Positions 28,392 to 36,904 of a stretch of 49,763 bases of DNA are shown piece by piece. The notes under the pieces are model-generated. The model saw nothing but the letters and a program-made list of their open reading frames with translations. It had not been told where the DNA came from and searched no databases. The translations under genes were made by a program, and so were the position numbers. The stretch lies in contig JAADIP010000133.1 of assembly GCA_013151275.1 (NCBI GenBank), forward strand, positions 1-49,763, given 5' to 3'. This DNA comes from Calditrichota bacterium (lineage in GTDB: Bacteria > Calditrichota > Calditrichia > Calditrichales > Calditrichaceae). Numbering within the stretch: position 1 is the first letter of the stretch; each line of letters opens with the position of its first letter.

Positions 28392-28886
28392 GAATAAACT
28401 CCCCCATCTTTTTTTGCTGAATGCGGCGTTTAAAGCCATTTTGTATTTTATTAATCATTCATCAAGGCTATCCCGAATGATCATTTAAATTATAACGTAA
28501 TAATTTACAAAATATTGATGATTAACAAAAGATCGACTTCATTTATTTGCGAGCAAATTAAAATTCTTTTTGCGAACATAATTAATCGCAAATTACGCGG
28601 AGGATAATAATTCCGACGAACGCCGACAGAATCAGCGTAATCGGTGATAAATTCATTCACAGAGAGCTTTAACTGAAAAATCATTTTAACTTTAACACAG
28701 CCGCCGTGTTTGAAAATCGAGATTTTTCCGAAAGGTTAAAAAAACGCTTTTTAATTGAATATTGTTGCACGATAATTTTTCAGGAATTTTGCCGCGGCGA
28801 AAATGACGACAGCGCCGGTTTTTGGAGAAAAGACAGGAGACGATTATTTTGAAGACGGCGTCGGAAATCCGTCTGATGTTTAAGAC
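28392..28886. other. Gene-free AT-rich interval upstream of the mutase gene
   Basis: This 495-bp stretch is AT-rich. I see no ORF worth reporting, no cobalamin-riboswitch B12 box and no clear tandem repeat. A short inverted pair AGACGG/CCGTCT lies at about 28853-28875, close after the stop of the response-regulator gene, but no T tract follows on the minus strand. The interval must contain the promoter of the mutase gene. Confidence 0.5.
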
Positions 28887-29987
28887 TCATAATTGAGTAA
28901 GCGCGGTCTGGATATTTTTGAGCATTTTTTTGCTCTCAATTCTGAGCAAACTGATGTTGATCTCGTTGTTGGTCAGCGCGATAAAAAAATGTTTTTGATC
29001 GGGAGTACGCACGATTCGTAAAATACCTTTTTCGAACTGAACCAGAATTTCGTCGGTTGCTCCCAATTTCAGTTGATTGCCGGTTTCTTCGCCCTGCGAG
29101 GTAAGCTGTGAAATTACGGGCACCAATTCGGCGATATCGTAGTTTTTCTTTTCTTTGTTTTTAATGGCGGAAGCGATTGAAAAACCGTTCTTATCAAAAA
29201 TCGCCGCCATTAAAATTCCTTTTAACTCCACAAACTCCTCGATAATGCTCTTAAGTTGTTCCTGTCCGCTCCGCGGTTTATCGCGTTCTGTTATTGCCGA
29301 ACCCGCCCGTTTTTCGTCCAGACGGCGCAATCCTTCCAAAAGCAGACTTTGCCAGCCTTTAAAAATAGTCTCTTTGGGCGCCTTGTCATTTTTCTTTAGG
29401 GTAAAGGTGCCGCCCTCCCAGGTCAAGATTTCATAAAACGCTTCTTCACCCTCAATAACGTCCACCTGAGCGTGAACAATATTGCCGTCTTCAAAATAGA
29501 TCACCCCGCGCTGATCGTCTTTTTCGAAATGGATGCTGTTTGTCTGCCGACCGAGACAGGTCAACTGAATCAGATCGCTTAATTGAAAATCGGAAATGCG
29601 TCCTTCGAACCCTTTTTTCTCCTGAATAACATTTTGGATTAACTGGCGCAATTCCTGAATTTCGAAAGGTTTTTCGATGTATTTAAAACAGCCGCGTTTG
29701 TTGGCTTCTTCCTGAATTTCTGATGAACCGTAGGCGGTCATGATCACAACTTTGGTTTGAGGATAGTTTTCACGGATTTTCAGCAACAGGTCGAGTCCGG
29801 AAATCTCCGGCATGCGAATATCGGTAATAACCAGATCGACCGGCACCTGGGCAAGCACATCAAGCGCAGCCATGGCGCTATTCATGGCAATCAATTCATA
29901 TTTATCCCGATCGCGGGAAAGATGTTTGGAAATCGACCAGGTTAAATCTTCTTCGTCATCTACAATTAAAACACGCTTTTTAGCCAT
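28887..29987 (-). CDS. Response regulator with receiver, PATAN (DUF4388) and roadblock/LC7-like domains
   Basis: A 366-residue cytoplasmic signalling protein from ATG 29987 (GAGGA nine bases upstream). The receiver (1-120) has acidic residues Asp10-Asp11, phosphoacceptor Asp56 (LVITDIRMP) and Lys106 (EKPF), so it looks functional. A PATAN domain covers about 125-205 (GRISDFQLSDLIQL to WEGGTFTLK). The C-terminal part (about 245-366; EFVELKGILMAAIFDKNGFSIAS) resembles roadblock/LC7 domains that bind small GTPases such as MglA. No DNA-binding domain is present. It may link a two-component input to protein-protein or GTPase control. Confidence 0.88.
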   Translation of the reverse strand: MAKKRVLIVDDEEDLTWSISKHLSRDRDKYELIAMNSAMAALDVLAQVPVDLVITDIRMPEISGLDLLLKIRENYPQTKVVIMTAYGSSEIQEEANKRGCFKYIEKPFEIQELRQLIQNVIQEKKGFEGRISDFQLSDLIQLTCLGRQTNSIHFEKDDQRGVIYFEDGNIVHAQVDVIEGEEAFYEILTWEGGTFTLKKNDKAPKETIFKGWQSLLLEGLRRLDEKRAGSAITERDKPRSGQEQLKSIIEEFVELKGILMAAIFDKNGFSIASAIKNKEKKNYDIAELVPVISQLTSQGEETGNQLKLGATDEILVQFEKGILRIVRTPDQKHFFIALTNNEINISLLRIESKKMLKNIQTALTQL

Positions 29988-30031
29988 AAACAAAAATCCT
30001 CAAACTAAACTTTTTCGCACGCTCCGAAAAA

Positions 30032-30853
30032 TTAACCAATCAGATAGAATAAAACAAGAAAAGCCGGAGCGCTGAACAACACGCTGTCGAAACGATCCAG
30101 AATTCCGCCGTGACCCGGTAAAATATTCGACGAATCCTTTACTCCGGCGTCACGTTTAAACCACGATTCCACAAGGTCGCCGAATTGTCCGACAATACCG
30201 ACAATCAAGCCCGAAATAATAGCCACATTTATGGTAATCGGAACAATTTGATAAAAATAAACCACTAAATACACCAACAGCGCGCCGATTAATCCGGCAA
30301 CCGCGCCTTCCCTGCTCTTTTTAGGGGAAACCCTTTCAAACAAACGATGGCGTCCGAATTTCATTCCGAAAAAATAGGCGAAGGTGTCGCAGATCCAAAT
30401 GGCTACGAACATGGTCAGAATGAATTTTCCGGCAAAATCGAAATTAAAATTTAGCATGGCGTTCAAATTCAATCGCAATAACAGCAACATTCCCCAAAAA
30501 CCGGTGGGATAAACAATGCCGAAAATAGTGGCGCTTACGTTCAAAAGCGGCGAATCCTGATTGCGGAACATCTCTGTTCCGATAATGTACATCAGCATAA
30601 AAATTCCCAATACGATCAGATAAGGCTGCCAGTTTAAAAAGATTGTCGCCAAAACTATCTGTCCTAAAAAGATGCCGGACATCACATTGGGTTTGCCGCC
30701 CTTCCGCTCAAAAAGATGATACATTTCCCACTGACCGATTAAAGTGACAATAACCGAAAAAGTGTAAAAAAACGTGCCTCCCTTAAGAATAACGAATAAC
30801 AGCAAGGGAATTCCGACAACCGCTACGGCGACTCTAATGGAAAGTTCTTTCAT
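30032..30853 (-). CDS. cdsA: Phosphatidate cytidylyltransferase (CDP-diglyceride synthase)
   Basis: A 273-residue integral membrane enzyme that makes CDP-diacylglycerol from phosphatidate and CTP, feeding phospholipid synthesis. About eight hydrophobic helices and the family signature SWFKRDAGVKDSSNILPGHG, followed by GILDR, near the C-terminus are visible. AGGAG precedes ATG 30853. It lies between signalling genes without an obvious functional link. Confidence 0.97.
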   Translation of the reverse strand: MKELSIRVAVAVVGIPLLLFVILKGGTFFYTFSVIVTLIGQWEMYHLFERKGGKPNVMSGIFLGQIVLATIFLNWQPYLIVLGIFMLMYIIGTEMFRNQDSPLLNVSATIFGIVYPTGFWGMLLLLRLNLNAMLNFNFDFAGKFILTMFVAIWICDTFAYFFGMKFGRHRLFERVSPKKSREGAVAGLIGALLVYLVVYFYQIVPITINVAIISGLIVGIVGQFGDLVESWFKRDAGVKDSSNILPGHGGILDRFDSVLFSAPAFLVLFYLIG

Positions 30854-31008
30854 GAACAGCTCCTGTCAGTTAAAAAATTTCGACGGCGTAAGTTAACCAA
30901 AATCGGAATATTGTGCAAAGCGGGATCCGGCGGAAAGCATTAATTGCAAACTACAGACAACAGATTAATCAAAGAATAACTATGTCTCCACTTTAAAAAG
31001 GTCTGAAA

Positions 31009-31101
31009 CTGTCATTTCGATGAGCGCAGCGAAGAGAAATCTTTTGCTTTTGTCGGAATCGTTAAGATTTCTCTACCGCATTGGCGGTATCGAAATGACA
31101 G
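31009..31101. repeat. Palindromic REP/MITE-like element, copy 1
   Basis: In the 546-bp gap upstream of cdsA, CTGTCATTTCGAT (31009-31021) pairs with ATCGAAATGACAG (31089-31101) and an inner AGAGAAATCTT (31033-31043) pairs with AAGATTTCTCT (31064-31074). A side hairpin ACCGC/GCGGT lies at 31075-31088. An inverted copy is at 49193-49295. The rest of the gap (30854-31399) is AT-rich with a weak AAGCGA/TCGCTT pair near 31248-31289 and nothing else I can assign. Confidence 0.85.
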
Positions 31102-31399
31102 AACACGTTTTTTAGAGTGAATTCAAATATTTCTGATGCGCAACAACTTTTTGAAATTTACTGGAATAATTTTACACACTGATCGGAACCGATTTAAAGA
31201 AAAATCCTGCAAGGAAAAACAACTCGTTTAATGTGATTGCTTTTTAAGCGATCGCCGATTTTTCGGATCGATTGTTTCCGATTCGCTTAGCCCGTTTAAT
31301 TCAGACTAAAAAACAACGGTTGAGCTCCGCTTAATACGAAATTCAATCGCGAAAATTTTTAAGCCGGAAACGGATTGCGGATTTACAAGACGACAGGAA

Positions 31400-32518
31400 T
31401 CAGGTAAGTTCTGAAGCCTGCTCGAAAAAGGCGAAAAACTGATGCTCTTCAAGAATTTTATTGGTGTCGGGATTTGCGGATTTTACGTTCCAGAATTCAA
31501 TTCCGATAACTTCACGCGATAGGTATTTAACCACCTGATTCAGCAACACCGCCAAAAGCAGCAAATGTTTTTCGGAAAAAGAAGACAATTTGGAAAAATC
31601 TATTTTAAGGCGCGGTTGAATTTGAATATCCAGACCTTCTTCCTGATCAAACATATTTTTTAACTTAATATTCGCCTTATTAAAAGCCACCTGAGTAGAT
31701 CTCGAACCGGCAAATTGAATAAACTCTTCAAACTTTTCTTTCAGGTATCGTTCAAGGGTATTTATTATTAATTTCTCCTCTTCCGACCATTCGGGATTAT
31801 CGCTTTCGGCTTCCGGCTGTAGCTCGAAAATTGAAGGCTCAATCAAAAACGTCCCTTCTTCCCAGCTCAGGAGTTCGTCGAGAGCCTCGTCTTCATTTTT
31901 ATCGTCAAAATTTAATCGCAGTAATTGCCCTTTGTCGTACTCGAAAACAGCCTCTTCTTCGCCGCGTTTTAATACAATTTTTCCGGTTAATGCGTTCTGC
32001 TCGGCAAAATTCAGAATACGGATTAAACCGAAATCTTCCAGGTTGCCCCGAGGTCTGATTTTTTTCAGGAATTGCAATTCGGTCAGTTCCAGCGCTCTGT
32101 TGGTTTTCATCAGGCGGTGGCTGAGCATGTGCGTTAAAGAGAGCGTAATATCGGGATTTTTCATGATTAATCGATCAAAATCGCTTTTGAGCAGCCGCCA
32201 CAATTCCACGTCCTCTTCGGCAATTACCGTGGCGGAGCGCGGTTCTCCGGTAATCAAAGCCATTTCACCAAAATAATCGCCTTCTTCAAGACGGGCTAAA
32301 ATTACGGGATGATCTATCTCTTCGGAATGTGTTTCCACCCGTACGCGTCCCGACCTGATGATGTAAAAACAGTCGCCCATATCGCCTTCGCGAATGATGA
32401 CATCGTCTTTTTGAAAGCGAACGAGTTGCAGTTTATCATAGATTAAACGCAAATCTTTTTCCGCGACCGAGGAAAACAGAGGAACGTTTTTTAGTTGCTG
32501 TAAAAGAATTTCATTCAT
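31400..32518 (-). CDS. Cyclic-nucleotide-binding and PATAN (DUF4388) protein
   Basis: A 372-residue cytoplasmic protein. Residues 1-140 form a cNMP-binding domain with a canonical phosphate-binding cassette, GEMALITGEPRSATVI, so real cyclic-nucleotide binding is plausible. About 155-232 is a PATAN domain (GNLEDFGLIRILNF to WEEGTFLIE). The last 125 residues, helical then ending in HQFFAFFEQASELT, are unassigned. Its ATG overlaps the upstream cNMP-PATAN-receiver stop by 8 bp, so they are translated together. No DNA-binding domain is visible; it is probably a protein-level signalling adaptor. Confidence 0.88.
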   Translation of the reverse strand: MNEILLQQLKNVPLFSSVAEKDLRLIYDKLQLVRFQKDDVIIREGDMGDCFYIIRSGRVRVETHSEEIDHPVILARLEEGDYFGEMALITGEPRSATVIAEEDVELWRLLKSDFDRLIMKNPDITLSLTHMLSHRLMKTNRALELTELQFLKKIRPRGNLEDFGLIRILNFAEQNALTGKIVLKRGEEEAVFEYDKGQLLRLNFDDKNEDEALDELLSWEEGTFLIEPSIFELQPEAESDNPEWSEEEKLIINTLERYLKEKFEEFIQFAGSRSTQVAFNKANIKLKNMFDQEEGLDIQIQPRLKIDFSKLSSFSEKHLLLLAVLLNQVVKYLSREVIGIEFWNVKSANPDTNKILEEHQFFAFFEQASELT

Positions 32519-33608
32519 TTTGATTAAAATGCTCGATTAGTTGTACTATTTCACTGACTTCATGCCCCTGAGTAATCTTAATGTCCTTATGGGCGTCGAA
32601 CATAGCCCTGTATTCTGGCTTCAGGTTGCTTTCGCCGAGAAAAACAATGGGGGTTTCCTTGATTTCCCGTACCGTTTCAATCAGCTTTAGTCCGTCTCCG
32701 TCGGGAAGCTTGATGTCGGAAACGATCAAATCGATATTCCGCTGCCGGAACACTTCCGCTCCGTCCGTTATGTTTTTGGCTTTGGAAATTGAATAACCCA
32801 TACTGGTGAGCGCCCGTTCGATAATTTTTTGCACAACCAGAGAGTTACTCAAAATCAAAACATTCCTGATTTCAACTTCTTTTGTTTCATCTTCTTTAAA
32901 TCTATCCAATTTTAACGGGCGAAGTTCTATGGCAAAGAATCCGTCCTGCCAGTTCAGCATGGTATCAAGCGCCTCATCCTCGCTCATATCGCTTAATTTA
33001 ACTTCTTGCAGTTGACCGGCTTTGAATTCGAGCGTGCCTTCCTGACTATTGTTTTTTACCCGCAAAGTTCCGGTAACCGAGTTGGACTCGCAAAACCGGA
33101 TCAAATCCACCAGAGGGACATGCTTCAGGCTTCCCTGGGGTCCCTGCTGAGTGGCTTCTATTTTAGAGACCTGCGGCAAATGCGAAGCTTTTTCCAGCGT
33201 CTCTCTCAATCGTTGACTAACGATCTTCCCGATGCTGATGGAGATGGAAGGGAATTTTTCCAGAATCACGTCAAAATCATTTTTATGCAGAGCGAACATT
33301 TCCGAATCTTCCGTGGTGATTACTGTTGCGGATCTGGGTTCTCCGGTGAGCAGCGACATTTCTCCGAAATAGTCTCCGCTGGATAACGTCGCGACAACCT
33401 GTTCTTTGCCGTCTTCGGAATATATGCAAATTTTAACCTTGCCACTAATAATAATGTACATTTCATCGCCCGGATCGCCGATTTGGCAGACGGTATCGTT
33501 GGCATTAAAGGTTTTGAATTTTAACCGCTGAATGATGAAATCGATACTCTCCTTTCCCAGGGTATGGAAGAGGGGTACCTGCCTCAGAATTTTACTAAGT
33601 TGGATCAT
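32511..33608 (-). CDS. Cyclic-nucleotide-binding, PATAN and degenerate receiver protein
   Basis: A 365-residue protein: cNMP-binding domain (about 1-140, cassette GEMSLLTGEPRSATVI), PATAN domain (about 155-230) and C-terminal receiver (about 245-365). The receiver keeps the phosphoacceptor Asp (LIVSDIKLPDG) but has NVLILSNS where the acidic pair should be and no clear KP motif (VFLGES, then KITQGHE), so it may be a pseudo-receiver. An AGGAG site precedes ATG 33608. It overlaps the second cNMP-PATAN gene by 8 bp and follows the small membrane-protein gene by 20 bp. Confidence 0.88.
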   Translation of the reverse strand: MIQLSKILRQVPLFHTLGKESIDFIIQRLKFKTFNANDTVCQIGDPGDEMYIIISGKVKICIYSEDGKEQVVATLSSGDYFGEMSLLTGEPRSATVITTEDSEMFALHKNDFDVILEKFPSISISIGKIVSQRLRETLEKASHLPQVSKIEATQQGPQGSLKHVPLVDLIRFCESNSVTGTLRVKNNSQEGTLEFKAGQLQEVKLSDMSEDEALDTMLNWQDGFFAIELRPLKLDRFKEDETKEVEIRNVLILSNSLVVQKIIERALTSMGYSISKAKNITDGAEVFRQRNIDLIVSDIKLPDGDGLKLIETVREIKETPIVFLGESNLKPEYRAMFDAHKDIKITQGHEVSEIVQLIEHFNQNE

Positions 33609-33628
33609 TACTTTGGCTCCTGTCCAAA

Positions 33629-33817
33629 TTAAATGAACTTTTTAAGTAAGAAATAAAGATAAAGCACAATAGCAAAAACGATCAGCGTCCACCACAAAGG
33701 TTTTACTCTTCGCCGCGGCAGTCGTTCGAATTCGATGCGCTTTTTCTTTAACCGTTCCGGGTGTAAACGGGATTCCAGATCAAATTCCCGATATTTTTTA
33801 AATCCCCAAAATTGCAT
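33629..33817 (-). CDS. Small basic single-pass membrane protein
   Basis: A 62-residue protein: a basic N-terminal part with KKYREFDLESRL and RLKKKRIEFERLPRRRV, then one hydrophobic helix (about 42-58) and a short KKF end. It lies just before the cNMP-PATAN-receiver gene in the same orientation. The ribosome site is weak, so I call it from orientation, spacing and the plausible tail-anchored membrane pattern. It could tether the neighbouring soluble signalling proteins, but no family is recognised. Confidence 0.55.
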   Translation of the reverse strand: MQFWGFKKYREFDLESRLHPERLKKKRIEFERLPRRRVKPLWWTLIVFAIVLYLYFLLKKFI

Positions 33818-33888
33818 GGACGTCAGAGTTCTTTTTTTAATTTAAAAAAATCTTCATAAAAAAACTTACTTAAAAGCTAATTGACAGT

Positions 33889-33922
33889 CAAAAAAAAATG
33901 GGCTGAATACCTCAGCCCATTT
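33889..33922 (-). terminator. Rho-independent terminator after the OPT transporter gene
   Basis: The minus strand has an 11-bp perfect stem AAATGGGCTGA/TCAGCCCATTT with a five-base loop followed by a run of T residues; the OPT stop is at 33957, about 35 bp upstream. Strong stem, position and T tract all fit an intrinsic terminator. Confidence 0.92.
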
Positions 33923-33956
33923 ACAAATCGGTTCAATAAATGGTTATTCGGATAAC

Positions 33957-35975
33957 TTATTCTTCGACTTTTGTTCTTTTGGAATCCCAGTACATGTAAA
34001 TCAGTAAAAGCAGGAACATAAAAAAGCCCAATATTTCTGCGCCGGAAGATTCGACCCATTTACTGGTTCCTATTGTTTTCATTATATTCCAGCCGTCCTG
34101 TCCGGTAACGCTTTGACCGATAAAGACGATCGCCGCGGCAACCACGCCCATAATAGCTCCGCCCGCAATAAAACCGGAAGCGATTAACGTGCCTTTTTCA
34201 CGGCGCGCGACCTGCAATTTTTCGTCTTTTGTGCTCTTGTAAACCAAATGGGCGATAATTCCGCCCGCTAAAATCGGCGTGTTCAAATGCAGCGGTAAAT
34301 ACATTCCCAGCGCAAACGCCAGAGGGGAAATTCCGAGGAAATCGAGAATCACCGCCAGAATCACTCCGGCAATGTACAGTATCCACGGCGCGGGCTGTCC
34401 GGTCATCAGCGGTTTTAAAACAGCCGCCATTGCCGAAGCCTGAGGCGCTTCCAGTCCGCCGGGTCCAAAGCCGAACGTGCGGTGTAACAAAAAGATGACC
34501 GCGCCCACGGAAGCGGCAGCCAAAAGCGTTCCGAGAAATTTGTAGCGTTCCTGAGTTCGGGGCGTTGTGCCAAGCCAGTAACCTATCTTTAAGTCGGTAA
34601 TAAAACCGCCCGCCATGGAAAGAGCGGTACAAACAACTCCGCCGATAATCAAAGCCGCCAACATTCCGTCATCTCCGTGGAGACCGATGGATACCAGAAT
34701 CACCGAGGAAATAATGAGGGTCATCAAAGTCATTCCGGACACAGGGTTAGTGCCCACAATGGCGATTGCCCGCGCGGCTACGGTGGTAAAAAGGAAGGCA
34801 ATCACCGCTACGATCGCCAGACCTGTAAAGGCGTATAAAACATTGCCCTTTACCACAAGCAGCAAAAAGAAAACAAATATGCCCAAAAACACGCTCACGA
34901 TCAGAACGGACACCCATTTCATCTTAATATCGGTCTGAGTGCGCGGAGCCTTGTTGTCAATCATATCTTCGTGAGCCTTGCCCGTAATTTCTAACCAGGC
35001 TAATTTGAAGGCGCCGGTAATAATTTTATGCGATTTGATGACGCCTATCAACCCGGCGGCGGCAATTCCTCCGATTCCGATATGCCGGACATATTGATTA
35101 AAAATTTCCATGGGCATCATGGCGGCGATGGGTTTGGCTGCGTTCAGGATGGGCGCGGGATTGAACTGCCCCACATAATAGATAGCCGGTAAAATTACCC
35201 ACCAGGCAAGAAATGATCCGCTGGCGATAATCAAAGCGTATTTCAAACCGACAATGTAGCCCAGACCCATAACCGCAGCTCCGATGTTCATTCTGAATTC
35301 GAGGCGCGTTGCGTTTGCCAATTGTTTTCCCCAGCCGAAGACCGTGGTTGAAACAACTTCTTTCCACAAACCAAGCCCGGAAACAAGAAAGTCGTAAAGA
35401 CCTCCGATAAACAATGCTTTTAATAAAATCTTAGCCTGACGTCCGCCGGCTTCGCCGGCAACAAGAACTTCGGTAGTTGCGGTAGCTTCGGGAAAAGGAA
35501 ATTCGCCGTGCATGTCTTTAACAAAATACCGTCTGAAAGGGATTAAAAATAAAATTCCCAAAAAACCGCCGAAGAGAGAAGCTAAAAAAACCTGCGGAAA
35601 TGTGGCGTTAAGCCCTAAAATGTAAAGACCGGGAATGGTAAAAATAGCTCCGGCAACAATCACTCCGGAGCTTGCGCCGATGGACTGCACAATTACGTTT
35701 TCCGAAAGAGAATCTTTTCGTTTTAGCAATGACGACATTCCCACCGCTAAAATTGCAATCGGAATGGCTGCTTCGAATACCTGACCTATTTTCAGACCCA
35801 GGTAGGCTGCCGCCGCTGAAAATACTACGGCATAAAACATACCCCAAAAAAGCGAATAGCCGGTGACCTCGGGAAGCGGAAGATCATCCGGCACAACGGG
35901 CATGTAAACTTCACCTTCCTTTAGTTTACGGTAGGCATTCTCGGGTAAGCCCTTACCCTTGGTAGTGGGTTCCAT
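33957..35975 (-). CDS. OPT family oligopeptide transporter
   Basis: A 672-residue secondary transporter with about 15 hydrophobic helices. The start is ATG 35975, because AAAGGAG lies five bases upstream; the longer reading from 36038 is less likely. Family marks include SLFWGMFYAVVFSAAAAYLGLKIGQVFEAAIPIAI near the N-terminus, GEFPFPEATATTEVLVAGE in the middle and GISPLAFALGMYLPL near the end. OPT proteins import oligopeptides or metal complexes; substrate is not determined. It ends at a strong terminator and is probably monocistronic. Confidence 0.94.
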   Translation of the reverse strand: MEPTTKGKGLPENAYRKLKEGEVYMPVVPDDLPLPEVTGYSLFWGMFYAVVFSAAAAYLGLKIGQVFEAAIPIAILAVGMSSLLKRKDSLSENVIVQSIGASSGVIVAGAIFTIPGLYILGLNATFPQVFLASLFGGFLGILFLIPFRRYFVKDMHGEFPFPEATATTEVLVAGEAGGRQAKILLKALFIGGLYDFLVSGLGLWKEVVSTTVFGWGKQLANATRLEFRMNIGAAVMGLGYIVGLKYALIIASGSFLAWWVILPAIYYVGQFNPAPILNAAKPIAAMMPMEIFNQYVRHIGIGGIAAAGLIGVIKSHKIITGAFKLAWLEITGKAHEDMIDNKAPRTQTDIKMKWVSVLIVSVFLGIFVFFLLLVVKGNVLYAFTGLAIVAVIAFLFTTVAARAIAIVGTNPVSGMTLMTLIISSVILVSIGLHGDDGMLAALIIGGVVCTALSMAGGFITDLKIGYWLGTTPRTQERYKFLGTLLAAASVGAVIFLLHRTFGFGPGGLEAPQASAMAAVLKPLMTGQPAPWILYIAGVILAVILDFLGISPLAFALGMYLPLHLNTPILAGGIIAHLVYKSTKDEKLQVARREKGTLIASGFIAGGAIMGVVAAAIVFIGQSVTGQDGWNIMKTIGTSKWVESSGAEILGFFMFLLLLIYMYWDSKRTKVEE

Positions 35976-36142
35976 ACCATCTCCTTTGTTTTTTCGACTG
36001 TAAATTTCAAGAAAAGGTAAAAGATACTCAATCCTCATTTACAAGTAAAGATATTTTTATGCAATTTTAAAAGATTTCCCTGCGTTTTTTACATTTTTTT
36101 TCAAAATGAACGCAGAATGTCGGTTTGAATGTGACGAGCAAG

Positions 36143-36285
36143 GAGCAAGATTAAAGATTAAAGGAAAAAGATGAAAGATTAAAGGAAAGGTCGTAAGAAA
36201 GCGGAAAACAGAAAGCAGTTATGCGTAATGCGTGATGAGTAACGAGTGACAAAGTGACAAAGTGACAAAGTGACAAAGTAACAAG
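36143..36285. repeat. Mosaic of short tandem repeats, block 3 (octamer array)
   Basis: This block, in the divergent interval between the OPT and metallophosphoesterase genes, repeats the module chain of blocks 1 and 2: GATTAAAGG units, AGAAAGC...AGAAAGCAG and GTAATGCGTGATGAG, then five AGTGACAA/AGTAACAA octamers at 36245-36284. The heptamer array at 36289 follows directly. The flanking interval (35976-36904) must contain the promoters of both divergent genes. Confidence 0.85.
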
Positions 36286-36288
36286 GTC

Positions 36289-36370
36289 GTGATGCGTGAT
36301 GCGTGATGCGTGATGCGTGATGCGTGATGCGTGATGCGTGATGCGTGATGCGTGATGCGTGATGCGTGAT
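36289..36370. repeat. Eleven-copy GTGATGC heptamer array
   Basis: Eleven perfect tandem GTGATGC units plus a partial GTGAT are directly visible. Reading across them creates HHASRIT-repeat peptides on the minus strand; these are artefacts of the repeat, not proteins. Confidence 0.97.
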
Positions 36371-36620
36371 GCGTGATGATCGGATATCATTAAAAAAGAG
36401 CTGAAATTCTAATTTTGAATTTAATTTAGAGATCCGACCCGTCTGCACGGGAAAAATTCAAATGTTAAAACATTTCCGGACTTTCTCCAATATGATTAAA
36501 GCTCCGGATTGTTTAGAATTTCTGTCATTCAGCCATTCGAATTTGTTTCGTATTTCGATATTCGAATTTCGGATTTATGATTTTCTTCCTCAGTCCACCG
36601 GTAGTTGGTCACATATTCAT

Positions 36621-36793
36621 TAAGAGTTAATAGTTATGGGTGTAAGGGTTACTCGTCGCTTGTCACTCTGTAACTCTGTAACTTTGTAACTTTGTAACTC
36701 GTCACTTTTTTACTCATCACGCATCACGCATTACGATGACCGGAGAAACCCCTTAACTCTTAACCCTTACACCCTTAACCCTTAACGAAGCCC
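36621..36793. repeat. Mosaic of short tandem repeats, block 4 (reverse orientation)
   Basis: Here the modules run in the opposite order and orientation at first: TAAGAGTTAA units, CTTGTCAC, TGTAACTC/TTTGTAAC octamers (36659-36699), CATCACGC-type units, then CTTAACTC/CCCTTAAC/CCCTTACAC units to 36786. The 33 bp at 36659-36691 and the 24 bp at 36700-36723 recur exactly in block 5, where the spacer between them is different. Confidence 0.85.
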
Positions 36794-36904
36794 ATAAATC
36801 CAAGATTTTCTGCAATTATTTTTTTCCGTGGCGATTGGCATTCAATAAAAACGGATTTTTTACGATAACATAAAAAACGGAATCAAAACCATCGGAAAAA
36901 AACC

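Noticed and set aside
28392..28886. Cobalamin riboswitch upstream of the B12-dependent mutase
   Set aside because: No B12-box-like conserved core could be recognised on the minus strand.
36151..36448. Minus-strand reading frames with HHASRIT-type peptide repeats
   Set aside because: They are translations of the GTGATGC tandem array and neighbouring octamers; the periodicity of the DNA, not selection, explains the open frame.
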